From positions 372,001-436,000 of the forward strand of contig NZ_CALPDB010000001.1 in assembly GCF_943193155.1 (NCBI RefSeq): a DNA stretch of 64,000 nt, given 5' to 3'. The DNA comes from Veillonella intestinalis (GTDB taxonomy: Bacteria; Bacillota; Negativicutes; Veillonellales; Veillonellaceae). The notes under the pieces are model-generated. The model saw nothing but the letters and a program-made list of their open reading frames with translations, ran no database searches and had not been told where the DNA came from. A program made the translations under genes and the position numbers. Below, piece after piece: positions 54,672-63,650 of this stretch (within the stretch, counting starts at the first letter, position 1; every line of letters starts with the position of its first letter).

Positions 54672-55779
54672 CTAAACTTTTAAATTAGCTTCTTTTTTTA
54701 AGAAACCTTCCATAAATGAATCTAAATTACCATCCATAACGGACTGAACATTCCCAGTTTCCACACCCGTACGATGATCTTTTACTAAATTATAGGGATG
54801 GAATACATAGGAACGAATTTGGCTCCCCCATTCAATAGCTTGATAGGTACCACCAATTTGTTCTTTTAATTCAGCTTGTTTTTCTAATTCCAATTCAAAT
54901 AATTTAGCGCGCAATAACTTCAAAGCCTGTTCACGGTTTTGAATCTGAGAGCGTTCGCTTTGACACTGTACAACAATGCCAGTTGGAATATGAGTCATAC
55001 GAATAGCTGAGTCAGTCTTATTAATATGCTGTCCCCCTGCACCGCTAGCACGATATGTATCAACGCGGACATCCTTCATATCCAACTGAATTTCCACTGT
55101 ATCATCAATTTCAGGCATAACATCAACAGCGCCGAATGAAGTATGACGACGTGCATTAGCATCAAATGGCGAAATACGAACTAACCGATGAACACCTTTT
55201 TCAGATTTTAAATAGCCAAAAGCATTTTCGCCTTTAATAAGAAAGGTCGCACTCTTAATACCAGCTTCATCACCTGGTTGTTCATCCATCATCGTAATAG
55301 TAAAACCATGTTGCTCAGCCCAACGCAAGTACATGCGAATCAGCATAGACACCCAATCCTGTGCCTCTGTACCGCCAGCACCAGCATGAAATGTTAAAAT
55401 GGCATTGTTTTTATCATATTCACCACTTAACAACAATAATACTTCACGACGTTCTACATCTTCTTGAATTTTCTCAATAGAAGCTGCTAATTCGCTTTCT
55501 AATGATGTATCCTGCTCTTCGATTGCCATATCTAGCATTAATTTTACATCTTCGATTTCACCAACAAGTGCTTTATAGCCTTCTACCACATCTTTTAACT
55601 GTGTGGCTTCTTGGGAAATTTCTTTCGCTTTGTCCGGATCATTCCAAAATTCTGGATCACTCATTTTAACATCTAGTGTAAAAATTCTATCTTCTTTCTG
55701 AGCAATGTTAAAGTGAATCCCTCATTCCATAAATTCGCTCCTCTAAATTGTCAATAGGGCCTTTTAAATCCTCTAACAA
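54672..55779 (-). CDS. prfB: Peptide chain release factor 2, with programmed +1 frameshift
   Basis: Releases peptides at UGA and UAA. The main frame (54672-55664 and upstream in the same frame to 55709) has the GGQ motif in GAGGQHINKTDSA. A short zero frame starts at TTG (55777-55779, AGAGGTG before it), runs 23 codons (MLEDLKGPIDNLEERIYGM...), and stops at TAA (55708-55710) in the context CTT-TAA-C. A +1 shift at CTT joins it to the main frame. The internal GAGGGA (55718-55723) has the spacing of the usual stimulatory site. The stop is TAA, not the usual TGA. The ATG at 55664 has no ribosome site. Confidence 0.93.
55718..55723 (-). promoter_or_regulatory. Internal Shine-Dalgarno-like stimulator of the prfB frameshift
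   Basis: GAGGGA on the minus strand, followed by TTCA and the slippery CTT at 55711-55713. In known prfB sites an AGGGGG with the same spacing pairs with 16S rRNA and pushes the ribosome forward one base. This copy is weaker than the standard. Confidence 0.75.
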
Positions 55780-55869
55780 TTTATTCACCTCTTTCTAATT
55801 TTACAGCAATAAAAACAGAAAATGGCCGTGCCGAAAATACTCTCCCGGCAACGAACCATTCTGCGTTAT

Positions 55870-58314
55870 CTAATCTACATTTTGTGGTTCCAACACATCA
55901 TCATGATGGGTTTGCGCATTGGCCAGGGGATCTGCTGTTGCTTCTTCTTCAATCACTTCATCATTTAATTCAATGCGAATGCGATAGAGATACATAATAG
56001 TATCTTCTTGAATAGCTTCAATCATAGCTTCAAACATGTCATATGCTTCAAATTTGTATTCCACAAGTGGGTTCTTTTGGCCATATGCACGAAGGCCAAT
56101 CCCTTCGCGGAGCATATCCATAGAATCTAAATGTTCCATCCACTTGCTATCTACAACTTTTAGCATAACAGCTTTTTCGAGTTCACGCATATTAGCTTCG
56201 CCAATAAGTTTTTCTCGTTTTTCATATTCTTCATGCGCAATAGAAAGTAATTTTTCTTGTAATTCACCGCGGCCATATTCTTCCATTTCAGCCACAGTAA
56301 ATTGTCCAGGTTCTAGGAAGAATAACTCTAAATGTTTGAGTAAACCTTCATAATCCCATTCTTCTGGATACAATTTTTCATCCGCATATTGATCCATTGC
56401 TTTAACAACTAAAGAATCTACCATGTCTAAAATCGTTTCTTTTAAGGAATCATTGCCTAAAATCTTACGACGTTGATCATAGAGAACTTCACGTTGCTGA
56501 TTCATTACATCATCATATTCAAGGATATATTTACGAATGTTAAAGTTGTGGTTTTCCACTTTTTTCTGAGCTCGTTCAATGGATTTAGTAATTAAGGAAT
56601 GCTCAATTGGTTCATCCTCTTCCATTCCCAATTTATCCATCATGCCAGAAATATTATCAGCACCAAAAATACGCATCAAATCATCTTCTAAAGACAAGAA
56701 GAATTGACTAGAGCCAGGGTCCCCCTGACGTCCTGACCGACCGCGTAGCTGATTATCAATACGACGACTTTCATGACGTTCTGTACCTAAAATATGTAAG
56801 CCCCCTAAGTCGGCTACGCCTTCTCCTAAGGAAATATCGGTACCACGACCAGCCATATTCGTGGCAATTGTTACCATGCCACGTTGACCTGCATTGGCAA
56901 CGATTTCAGCTTCTTTTTCATGGTGTTTAGCATTCAATACATTATGCGGTACACCACTTTTAAGTAACATGTCACTTAATTCTTCAGACTGTGTAATCGA
57001 AGTTGTACCCACCAAAACTGGTTGTCCATTTTTATGGCGTTCTACTACATCTTTTACAACCGCTTTATATTTTGCCTTTTTAGTTTTAAAAATTAAGTCT
57101 GGCAAATCTTTACGTAATAAAGGACGATTTGGCGGAATTTCATAAACTTCAAGACCATAAATATTATTAAACTCTTGTTCTTCCGTTTTAGCAGTCCCTG
57201 TCATACCCGCCAATTTTTCATACATACGGAAATAGTTCTGGAATGTAATAGCCGCTAGAGTTTGACTTTCACGTTCAACTTTGAGGCCTTCTTTAGCTTC
57301 AATAGCTTGATGTAAGCCATCAGAATAACGACGCCCAAACATCAAACGACCAGTAAATTCGTCAACAATAACAACTTGACCATCTTTCACTACATAGTCT
57401 TTATCACGATGCATCATTGCATAGGCACGTAAGGATGCATTTAATAAGTGATTAAGCTCTAAATTAGCAGAATCATACAAGTTTTCAATTTTAAGCAATT
57501 TTTCAACTTTAGCAATCCCAGATTCAGTAGGTGCAATTGTTTTTTGCTTTTCATCAATAGTATAGTCTTCACCAGCCACTAATTGAGGTACTACTTTAGC
57601 TAAGGTATAGTAACTATCCGTAGAACGTTCCCCTGGGCCAGAAATAATTAATGGTGTACGGGCTTCGTCAATAAGAATCGAGTCTACTTCGTCGACAATC
57701 GCATAATTCAATGGACGTTGTACCATTTGCTCAGCATGGATTACCATATTATCACGCAAATAGTCAAAACCAAATTCATTATTAGTACCGTAGGTAATAT
57801 CTGCAGCATAAGCCATCTTACGTTGATTATAATCAAGATTAGCTACAATTAAACCTACTGATAAGCCTAACGCACGATATAATTTACCCATCCACTCACT
57901 GTCACGAGTTGCTAAATAATCATTAACTGTAACGACGTGAACACCTTTACCAGTTAATGCATTTAGATATACAGGCAAAGTGGCTACCAAAGTTTTACCT
58001 TCACCAGTACGCATTTCAGCAATATTGCCTCGATGTAAAGTGATACCACCAATAATCTGTACATCAAAATGGCGCATGCCTAGCACGCGCTTTGACGCTT
58101 CACGAACAACTGCAAACGCTTCTGGCAAAATATCATCTAGTGTTTCACCTTCAGCTAAACGCTTTTTAAATTCCTGCGTTTTCCCTGCTAACGAACTATC
58201 ACTAAGACTGCTTAAACTAGCTTCTAAGCCATTAATTTCGTCTACAATAGCACCCATTTTTTTTATTTCACGAGCACTGTTATTACCAATTAAACGTTGT
58301 ATAAAACCGAACAA
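55870..58314 (-). CDS. secA: Preprotein translocase ATPase SecA
   Basis: Motor of the Sec export system. The Walker [22 protein letters not shown] (DEAD-like), and helicase motifs VLVGTTSI and GRGTDI are present. The start is TTG (58312-58314, [12 protein letters not shown]) eight bases after AAGGAG; the frame is open further upstream but is not protein-like. The chain ends [18 protein letters not shown] and lacks the Cys-rich SEC-C zinc tail of many SecA proteins. It follows the metQ terminator and precedes prfB, the common Firmicute pairing. Confidence 0.96.
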   Translation of the reverse strand: MFGFIQRLIGNNSAREIKKMGAIVDEINGLEASLSSLSDSSLAGKTQEFKKRLAEGETLDDILPEAFAVVREASKRVLGMRHFDVQIIGGITLHRGNIAEMRTGEGKTLVATLPVYLNALTGKGVHVVTVNDYLATRDSEWMGKLYRALGLSVGLIVANLDYNQRKMAYAADITYGTNNEFGFDYLRDNMVIHAEQMVQRPLNYAIVDEVDSILIDEARTPLIISGPGERSTDSYYTLAKVVPQLVAGEDYTIDEKQKTIAPTESGIAKVEKLLKIENLYDSANLELNHLLNASLRAYAMMHRDKDYVVKDGQVVIVDEFTGRLMFGRRYSDGLHQAIEAKEGLKVERESQTLAAITFQNYFRMYEKLAGMTGTAKTEEQEFNNIYGLEVYEIPPNRPLLRKDLPDLIFKTKKAKYKAVVKDVVERHKNGQPVLVGTTSITQSEELSDMLLKSGVPHNVLNAKHHEKEAEIVANAGQRGMVTIATNMAGRGTDISLGEGVADLGGLHILGTERHESRRIDNQLRGRSGRQGDPGSSQFFLSLEDDLMRIFGADNISGMMDKLGMEEDEPIEHSLITKSIERAQKKVENHNFNIRKYILEYDDVMNQQREVLYDQRRKILGNDSLKETILDMVDSLVVKAMDQYADEKLYPEEWDYEGLLKHLELFFLEPGQFTVAEMEEYGRGELQEKLLSIAHEEYEKREKLIGEANMRELEKAVMLKVVDSKWMEHLDSMDMLREGIGLRAYGQKNPLVEYKFEAYDMFEAMIEAIQEDTIMYLYRIRIELNDEVIEEEATADPLANAQTHHDDVLEPQNVD

Positions 58315-58364
58315 ATAAATCAACTCCTTAAGTCTGTATATTCTCATATATACATATTCAATTT

Positions 58365-58392
58365 ATTATATCACAAAGTCTATAAAAAACAA
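58365..58392 (-). promoter_or_regulatory. Probable secA promoter
   Basis: TTGTTT (58387-58392), 16-base spacer and TATAAT (58365-58370), on the minus strand, 50 bases before the TTG start. The -35 box lies in the T-rich tail of the metQ terminator. Confidence 0.6.
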
Positions 58393-58422
58393 AAAAATAG
58401 CAACCCGAAGGTCGCTATTTTT
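58387..58422 (-). terminator. Terminator of the metNIQ operon
   Basis: AAATAGC(G)ACC / GG(T)TGCTATTT hairpin (58396-58422), loop TTCG on the minus strand, followed by seven Ts. It lies 20 bases after the metQ stop. Confidence 0.9.
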
Positions 58423-58441
58423 ATTGCATTCTTGCAAGTTA

Positions 58442-59272
58442 TTATTTAGTTTCTGGTACATACCATAAACCATTATTATGTGTTTTCATATATTCTTTGA
58501 ATTCTGGAGAGTTATAAGCTTCTTTAAGGTCTTTTGCCCATTGTGTATCTTTATATTTATCCAATACTACTAATTGTAATAAAAGATGTGGTAAAATGTC
58601 TTCTTTTACTAAGGCTGTAGCAGGATCAATTTTCGCATTATACACAATAGAACCAGTAATTACAATGAAGGCAAAATCAGTTCGAACTGATGGAATTGTT
58701 AAGGATTTCATTTCAACAAAATTTAAATTGTGTGGATTGTCAACAATATCAGCTTTCGTTACCGTCGAAAGATCTTTGCTTGGATCTAATTTAATAAGAC
58801 CTGCTTTTTGTAATAATGCATAGGCCCGCGCTGTATTGGATGCATCATTAGGCACAGCAATAGTATCACCATTAGCAATTTGATTCAATTGAGTTTTTGC
58901 GCCTGGATAAATACCCGCTGGTACTGTTGGTATAGCTGTTAAAGCCACTAAATGACCACCTTGTTTATTATTAAAGTTTTCCATATAAGCTGTGTGTTGT
59001 TCTACATTAAAATCAACTTCACCATCATTCAAGGCCACATCAGCTTGTACTAAATCAGACATGTCACGAGCTGTAATTTTGTAACCTTTCTTTTCTAATA
59101 TAGGCTGAACCCCTTGTTCAAATAATTCAGAATAAGGGCCTTGCGATTTACTAAATACTAATTCTTTTTTATCAGCCGAGCCTGAATCATTACCACAACC
59201 AGCTAGCAATACCGCCCCTAACGCAACTGACAATGCTAAAGCTCCTAATTTTTTAAAACGTTTCATACTCAT
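58442..59272 (-). CDS. metQ: Methionine-type ABC transporter, substrate-binding lipoprotein MetQ (NlpA family)
   Basis: Lipoprotein receptor of the transporter, 276 residues. The signal peptide ends in the lipobox LLAGC; the mature part matches the NlpA/MetQ fold (ARDMSDLVQADVALNDGEVDFNVEQHTAYMENFN pattern, shown here only as landmark near residues 70-100). Family members bind methionine, some bind other amino acids or dipeptides. Last gene of metN-metI-metQ. Confidence 0.93.
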   Translation of the reverse strand: MSMKRFKKLGALALSVALGAVLLAGCGNDSGSADKKELVFSKSQGPYSELFEQGVQPILEKKGYKITARDMSDLVQADVALNDGEVDFNVEQHTAYMENFNNKQGGHLVALTAIPTVPAGIYPGAKTQLNQIANGDTIAVPNDASNTARAYALLQKAGLIKLDPSKDLSTVTKADIVDNPHNLNFVEMKSLTIPSVRTDFAFIVITGSIVYNAKIDPATALVKEDILPHLLLQLVVLDKYKDTQWAKDLKEAYNSPEFKEYMKTHNNGLWYVPETK

Positions 59273-59310
59273 AATATGCCTTCTTTCTCTTTCTCAAAAT
59301 AATTTTTTAA

Positions 59311-59973
59311 TTAATGGTTTCTCATTTTAAAAGCAAAGTGATTACCTACAGATTGTATAATCTGCACAAAAATAACTAGAATTACTACCGTAAATAACAT
59401 TAAAGGAAAGTTCAATCGCTCATACCCATAAGTAAGCGCTAAATCACCGATACCACCAGCGCCAATAGCACCAGCCATAGCTGTGGCTCCAATTAAGCCA
59501 ATCGTGCCAGTAGTCACGGACAAGATTAAAGACGCTTTAGCCTCTGGCAAAATGAAATTCCATACAATTTCAAAATGGGAGGCTCCCATAGCTTGAGCTG
59601 CTTCTATGATTCCTTTGTCCACATCTAATAAGGAGTTTTCAAATAAACGTGTTAGATACGGCGCAATAAAAATCACCAATGGCACTAAAGCTGCTGTAGT
59701 ACCAATACGTGTACCTACTAATAATTTTGTAAGTGGCAAAATAAATACCATCAAAATGATGAAAGGTACACTTCTGATAATATTAACAATCGTATTAATA
59801 ACGTTAAATACATAATCATGACGTAATATACCGTCTTTATTTGTCAGTACTAATACAACCGCTAATATAAGACCTATAAGTGAACCAATAATCAAAGACA
59901 CAAACACCATATATAAGGTTTCTTGTGCGGCCAAGATTATTTGCTCATTAGGCACACCTAAATCTGGCATCAT
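59311..59973 (-). CDS. metI: Methionine-type ABC transporter, permease MetI
   Basis: Permease of about five membrane helices, with the EAA coupling motif near IIEAAQAMGASHFEIVWNFILPEA. Start MMPDLGVPN (ATG 59971-59973) overlaps the metN stop as ATGA; GGGAGGC lies before it. Two residues could start the protein. 220 residues, normal for MetI. Confidence 0.94.
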   Translation of the reverse strand: MMPDLGVPNEQIILAAQETLYMVFVSLIIGSLIGLILAVVLVLTNKDGILRHDYVFNVINTIVNIIRSVPFIILMVFILPLTKLLVGTRIGTTAALVPLVIFIAPYLTRLFENSLLDVDKGIIEAAQAMGASHFEIVWNFILPEAKASLILSVTTGTIGLIGATAMAGAIGAGGIGDLALTYGYERLNFPLMLFTVVILVIFVQIIQSVGNHFAFKMRNH

Positions 59974-60992
59974 ATATTCACCGCCTCCCATTCTAAACCA
60001 CTATCTGTTATGTATTTTTTCACAGTGGCAATCGTATCTTCAGCGCCCACGATCTGTAAAATAAATATGCCCAATGCAGAATCTTGGAGTTGATTGACTG
60101 AAGCAAATACAATATTCGTTTCTACTGACAAATTTTTATTAATTTCATAAATTACATTCTTAGTGACTGCACCCCCTAAAAAACGAACCTTTATTAATTC
60201 ATACAGCCTTGTTTCAGCCTGTAAGCTAGTCACTACCGTATCTGGAATACGCTCTGGAATAACCGTCTGCACAAAACGCTTAGTAATACTTTCTTTTGGT
60301 TTACTAAATACATCGAGTACAGAGCCAGTTTCAACAACGCGCCCATGTTCCATAACAGCAACACGATTACAAATTTCTTTGATTACATGAATTTCATGAG
60401 TAACTACTAAAACAGTAATATTAAATTCTCTATTAATTCGCTTCAACAATTCCAAAATAGCTTCTGTAGTTTCTGGATCCAAAGCACTTGTTGCTTCATC
60501 ACATAATAAAATGGATGGATTCGTAGCTAATGCACGAGCAATCCCTACACGCTGTTTCTGCCCACCTGACAATTGAGTTGGATATGCATTAGCTTTGTCT
60601 GGTAAATTAACAAATTCCAATAATTCTTTAACCCGTTTATCAATAACATCAGATGCTACTTTATTTAATCGTAATGGAATTGCAATATTGTCATATACTG
60701 TCTTTGAATTTAGCAAGTTAAAAGACTGAAACACCATACCAATTCCCTTACGAACTTGTCGAAGCTCATTATGACTCAATGAATTAATATTCACATCATC
60801 AATAAGGACTTCACCACTCGTAGGAGTTTCCAGTGCATTAACCATGCGCAATAAAGTTGACTTACCAGCACCACTAAAACCGATAATGCCAAAAATATCG
60901 CCATCATTAATCGTTAATGACACGTCTTGGAGGGCTTGAACTCGTTGCTTTTTAACTACGAACTCTTTATTGATATGCCTTAGTTCTATCAT
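59970..60992 (-). CDS. metN: Methionine-type ABC transporter, ATP-binding protein MetN
   Basis: ATPase of 340 residues: Walker A GFSGAGKST, signature LSGGQKQRVGIARA, Walker B ILLCDEATSALDP, and a C-terminal NIL domain (about 265-340). In E. coli the NIL domain binds methionine and shuts the transporter. AGGAGGTG precedes the ATG. First gene of metN-metI-metQ, controlled by the T-box leader at 61014-61216. Confidence 0.95.
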   Translation of the reverse strand: MIELRHINKEFVVKKQRVQALQDVSLTINDGDIFGIIGFSGAGKSTLLRMVNALETPTSGEVLIDDVNINSLSHNELRQVRKGIGMVFQSFNLLNSKTVYDNIAIPLRLNKVASDVIDKRVKELLEFVNLPDKANAYPTQLSGGQKQRVGIARALATNPSILLCDEATSALDPETTEAILELLKRINREFNITVLVVTHEIHVIKEICNRVAVMEHGRVVETGSVLDVFSKPKESITKRFVQTVIPERIPDTVVTSLQAETRLYELIKVRFLGGAVTKNVIYEINKNLSVETNIVFASVNQLQDSALGIFILQIVGAEDTIATVKKYITDSGLEWEAVNI

Positions 60993-61013
60993 AATTCACC
61001 TCCTAAAAATTAA

Positions 61014-61216
61014 CAAAAAAAGACCATCCGCCCCTATACAGAGACGGTGGCCCGTGGTTCCACTCTGCTTGCAACTCAAAAGTTGCACTCAAATCCCATA
61101 ACGGTGGATAACCGTGAGAACCTACTTACATTCAGCTCTCCCGCTCACAAAGGCATTCCTCCTAAATCTACTATAACGAGCTTCCAGCCATGACTCGTCT
61201 CTCTGTATAGTTCATC
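61014..61216 (-). promoter_or_regulatory. T-box leader of metNIQ (specifier Met or Cys)
   Basis: On the minus strand a Stem I (about 61120-61205) with an AGGAGGAATGCC apical motif is followed by a Stem III region (CCGTTATGGGA), the T-box AGAGTGGAACCACGG (a known variant of AGGGTGGNACCGCGG) and a terminator with seven or more Ts (61014-61050). In the specifier loop the sequence is GAATGTAAG: ATG (Met) or TGT (Cys, followed by the expected A). The bulge reads TGGA, which pairs with discriminator U, as in tRNA-Cys, while tRNA-Met normally has A. Confidence 0.88.
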
Positions 61217-61263
61217 AAAAGTACTTGTTTTGTTCATAGCGTTTTAATTTAAAACATACTAAT

Positions 61264-61292
61264 ATAATAGGTTTTAAATTCTCATTTGTCAA
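61264..61292 (-). promoter_or_regulatory. metN promoter
   Basis: TTGACA (61287-61292), 17-base spacer, TATTAT (61264-61269) on the minus strand, about 45 bases upstream of the T-box Stem I. Confidence 0.85.
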
Positions 61293-61335
61293 GTAACAAA
61301 TAAAAATATTCATAATTTCAGCTAAATATGAACAA

Positions 61336-61376
61336 GAAAAAAGCAAGGACAGGTTATACTCAACCTGCCCTTGCTT
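61336..61376 (-). terminator. Terminator of hpf
   Basis: AAGCAAGGGCAGGTT and AACCTGTCCTTGCTT pair almost perfectly (one mismatch) with a six-base loop, followed on the minus strand by a T-run. It lies about 55 bases after the hpf stop, separating it from the metN promoter. Confidence 0.92.
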
Positions 61377-61429
61377 ACACTATTCAATTATATAAACGTC
61401 CTATGTTTAATCTCCCTCTGGAGTTGCCT

Positions 61430-61966
61430 CTAATTCTCAGGCTCAATCAACCCATAGGAACCGTTTTTACGACGATACACAACATTCATAACTTCAGTTT
61501 CTGCATTATAGAACATAAAGAAGTCATGACCTACTAAATTCATTTGCATAATCGCTTCTTCCACATTCATAGGTCGTACTGCAAAATGTTTGCGACGAAC
61601 TACATCAATTTCTTCTTCTTGTACTGGTACTTCCGGTACATATGCATCTGGTTTGAAACCAGCTTCCTTCTTGAAGCGACGTGCTAGACGTGTTTTATAT
61701 TTGTGAATTTGACGAACTATTTTATCTACTACCAAATCAATAGCTGCGTACATGTCAGCGTTCGATGCTACACCACGAAGTACAACACCTTCTACAAAAC
61801 AAGTTAATTCAACTACTCGATTTTCTTTTTCTACGGAAAGAACGGCTTGTACATCAAATGGTGCATCAAAATAACGAGCAAGTTTATCCACACGTTTTTC
61901 TAAATATTCCCGAAGTGCTGTAGTGACTTCTAAATTCTTACCTCTTACTGTTACTTTCATATGCAA
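61430..61966 (-). CDS. hpf: Ribosome hibernation promoting factor, long form
   Basis: Binds 30S subunits and joins 70S ribosomes into 100S dimers in starvation. 178 residues, the long form with an N-terminal HPF/YfiA domain (1-100) and a C-terminal dimerisation domain (about 122-175, RRKHFAVRPMNVEEAIMQMNLVGHDFFMFYNAET). Either of two ATGs two codons apart may start it (AAAGGA upstream). It has its own promoter and terminator. Confidence 0.95.
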   Translation of the reverse strand: MHMKVTVRGKNLEVTTALREYLEKRVDKLARYFDAPFDVQAVLSVEKENRVVELTCFVEGVVLRGVASNADMYAAIDLVVDKIVRQIHKYKTRLARRFKKEAGFKPDAYVPEVPVQEEEIDVVRRKHFAVRPMNVEEAIMQMNLVGHDFFMFYNAETEVMNVVYRRKNGSYGLIEPEN

Positions 61967-61979
61967 ACATCCTTTCTTC

Positions 61980-62000
61980 CAAGTTCCAATTAAGAACTTG
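61980..62000 (-). promoter_or_regulatory. Hairpin just before the hpf ribosome site
   Basis: CAAGTTC and GAACTTG pair perfectly across a seven-base A/T loop, ending directly upstream of the AAAGGA site. It may affect translation start or mRNA life; inferred from position. Confidence 0.5.
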
Positions 62001-62009
62001 TTTGTCTAT

Positions 62010-62037
62010 ATTATACTAATTCTCCAGAGAGTTACAA
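62010..62037 (-). promoter_or_regulatory. Probable hpf promoter
   Basis: TTGTAA (62032-62037), 16-base spacer, TATAAT (62010-62015) on the minus strand. Upstream, 62040-62100 is nearly pure A/T, which could act as an UP element. No gene is visible from 62038 to 62225. Confidence 0.7.
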
Positions 62038-62225
62038 AAGTCCTTTTTATTTTTTAAAAATTTTTTAATTTTTTTCAACTTTTTTAAATTAAACAAATCT
62101 AGCTGTGCTTAATTCTTATTTTTCAGTAATATATCCAAATCCAAATTGTAATTACAGTATATATACAAGTCTGTTATATGATAATTAATAATTATCATAC
62201 CTCTATAGATTTTTAGGCAAAATAA

Positions 62226-62250
62226 AAAAGACCAGCCTAGGCTGGTCTTT
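62226..62250 (-). terminator. Terminator of the cold-shock gene
   Basis: AAAGACCAGCC and GGCTGGTCTTT form a perfect stem with almost no loop, followed on the minus strand by TTTATT. It begins 12 bases after the csp stop. Confidence 0.92.
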
Positions 62251-62262
62251 CAGTGTAGTTAT

Positions 62263-62460
62263 TTATGCATTAGTGACATTCGTAGCCTGTGGGCCGCGTT
62301 CACCATCAACGATTTCAAAGTTTACTTCTTGACCTTCATTCAAGGATTTGAAACCATCTTCTTGAATCGCGGAGAAATGTACGAATACATCGCCACCGTC
62401 TTCTCTTTCAATAAATCCATAACCTTTTTCTGCACTGAACCACTTAACTTTACCGAGCAT
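62263..62460 (-). CDS. Cold-shock domain protein
   Basis: 65-residue single-stranded nucleic-acid-binding protein. RNP1 (KGYGFIERE) and RNP2 (DVFVHFSAI) motifs are complete. AGGAGGA lies before the ATG. Promoter -10 TATAAT is at 62549-62554, so the mRNA has a leader of about 85 bases that contains a small perfect hairpin (62513-62528), a usual place for temperature control in this family. Confidence 0.96.
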   Translation of the reverse strand: MLGKVKWFSAEKGYGFIEREDGGDVFVHFSAIQEDGFKSLNEGQEVNFEIVDGERGPQATNVTNA

Positions 62461-62512
62461 AAAAAATTCCTCCTAAAAAATCCCTGCATTAGAGTACCTA
62501 TAGTACCCTTCA

Positions 62513-62554
62513 ACTATGTTAGCATAGTAAGTGTTAAAAAACAAGGATATTATA
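62513..62554 (-). promoter_or_regulatory. Cold-shock gene promoter and leader hairpin
   Basis: TATAAT (62549-62554) on the minus strand is a good -10 box; the -35 is unclear. Downstream, ACTATG and CATAGT (62513-62528) form a perfect six-base hairpin with a four-base loop in the leader. Confidence 0.55.
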
Positions 62555-62893
62555 CCGTATATGCATTATAAGTATACATACAATTATTTATGGCACTATT
62601 ATGCAAAATTAAACATCTTGTTGATTCTCAATTTGACTTTATCATTTTATAAAGTCCTACAAATGTTGAAACTATAAGGTTCTTGCGACTAACCTCAGAT
62701 TTTCAAATCAAAAATTCATAGGCTATACTAATAACAATTTAACATGTAATTTTAAATCAAAACAGTTATAAATTATTACTATTTATTCATCTTAATTCAG
62801 TGAACCAAAAGTTCGCTTTATTCTTTTTATACGCACACTTTATCTTATTCATAAAATAAAAATTTTAATAACTTTTATTTATAAATTTTAAAA
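62555..62893. other. AT-rich non-coding gap between csp and the glnQ-type operon
   Basis: About 340 bases with no coding frame of usable length and no tRNA-like fold. The only structures I see are an inverted repeat GACTTTAT...ATAAAGTC (62635-62656, six-base loop) and a weaker AGGTT...AACCT hairpin near 62679-62698. No function is assigned. Confidence 0.6.
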
Positions 62894-62923
62894 ATGACGT
62901 CTTTCAAAAAGAAAGACGTCATC
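62894..62923 (-). terminator. Terminator of the glnQ-type operon
   Basis: ATGACGTCTTTC and GAAAGACGTCAT form a perfect 12-base stem with a five-base loop, followed on the minus strand by a T-run. It begins eight bases after the stop of the ATPase gene. Confidence 0.93.
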
Positions 62924-62930
62924 ATATACT

Positions 62931-63650
62931 TTATAAAATTTTAGACAAAAACAATTGTGTACGCTCATTTTTTGGATGCTCAAATACATCAACTGGCGTT
63001 CCTTCTTCTAAAATCTTACCTTCATCAACAAAAAGAACACCTGTTCCTACTTCTTTCGCAAAACCCATTTCATGAGTTACTACGACCATTGTCATACCTT
63101 CGTTAGCCAATTCCTTCATTACATCTAGTACTTCACTAACCATTTCAGGATCAAGCGCCGAGGTTGGTTCATCAAAGAGCATAACTTTAGGTTTCATAGC
63201 TAAAGCACGAGCAATAGCCACACGTTGTTGTTGTCCCCCAGATAGCTGTTCTGGATAAGCTTGCGCTTTATCTTTTAGACCTACTTTTTCAAGCAATTCT
63301 AAAGCAACGGCTTCTGCTTCCTCCTTAGAACTATTACGAATTTTTTGCGGTGCGAGCGTAATATTATCTAAAACCGTCATATGAGGGAATAAATTAAAGC
63401 GTTGGAATACCATCCCCACTTCAGCGCGTACATGATTGATGTTTTCTTTATTATTCAAATTCATGCCATCAACAATAACATCACCAGTCGTAGGTTCTTC
63501 TAAATAATTCATACAGCGTAATACTGTACTTTTACCAGATCCAGAAGGACCGATAATAACAACCACTTCTCCGCGCTCAACATGAAGATTAATCCCTTTT
63601 AATACTTCATTTTTGCCAAAGCTTTTATGTACATCTATCATCTTAATCAT
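62931..63650 (-). CDS. Polar amino acid ABC transporter, ATP-binding protein (GlnQ/ArtP type)
   Basis: ATPase of 239 residues with Walker [10 protein letters not shown], signature [14 protein letters not shown] and Walker [15 protein letters not shown], all as in GlnQ/HisP-type proteins. The ATG overlaps the permease stop as ATGA. The substrate (glutamine, cystine, arginine or other) cannot be told from the ATPase. Last gene of its operon. Confidence 0.95.
   Translation of the reverse strand: MIKMIDVHKSFGKNEVLKGINLHVERGEVVVIIGPSGSGKSTVLRCMNYLEEPTTGDVIVDGMNLNNKENINHVRAEVGMVFQRFNLFPHMTVLDNITLAPQKIRNSSKEEAEAVALELLEKVGLKDKAQAYPEQLSGGQQQRVAIARALAMKPKVMLFDEPTSALDPEMVSEVLDVMKELANEGMTMVVVTHEMGFAKEVGTGVLFVDEGKILEEGTPVDVFEHPKNERTQLFLSKIL

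Noticed and set aside
61014-61216. SAM riboswitch in front of metNIQ
   Set aside because: The SAM-I core motifs seen before metK are absent; the T-box sequence, Stem I and terminator explain the leader instead.
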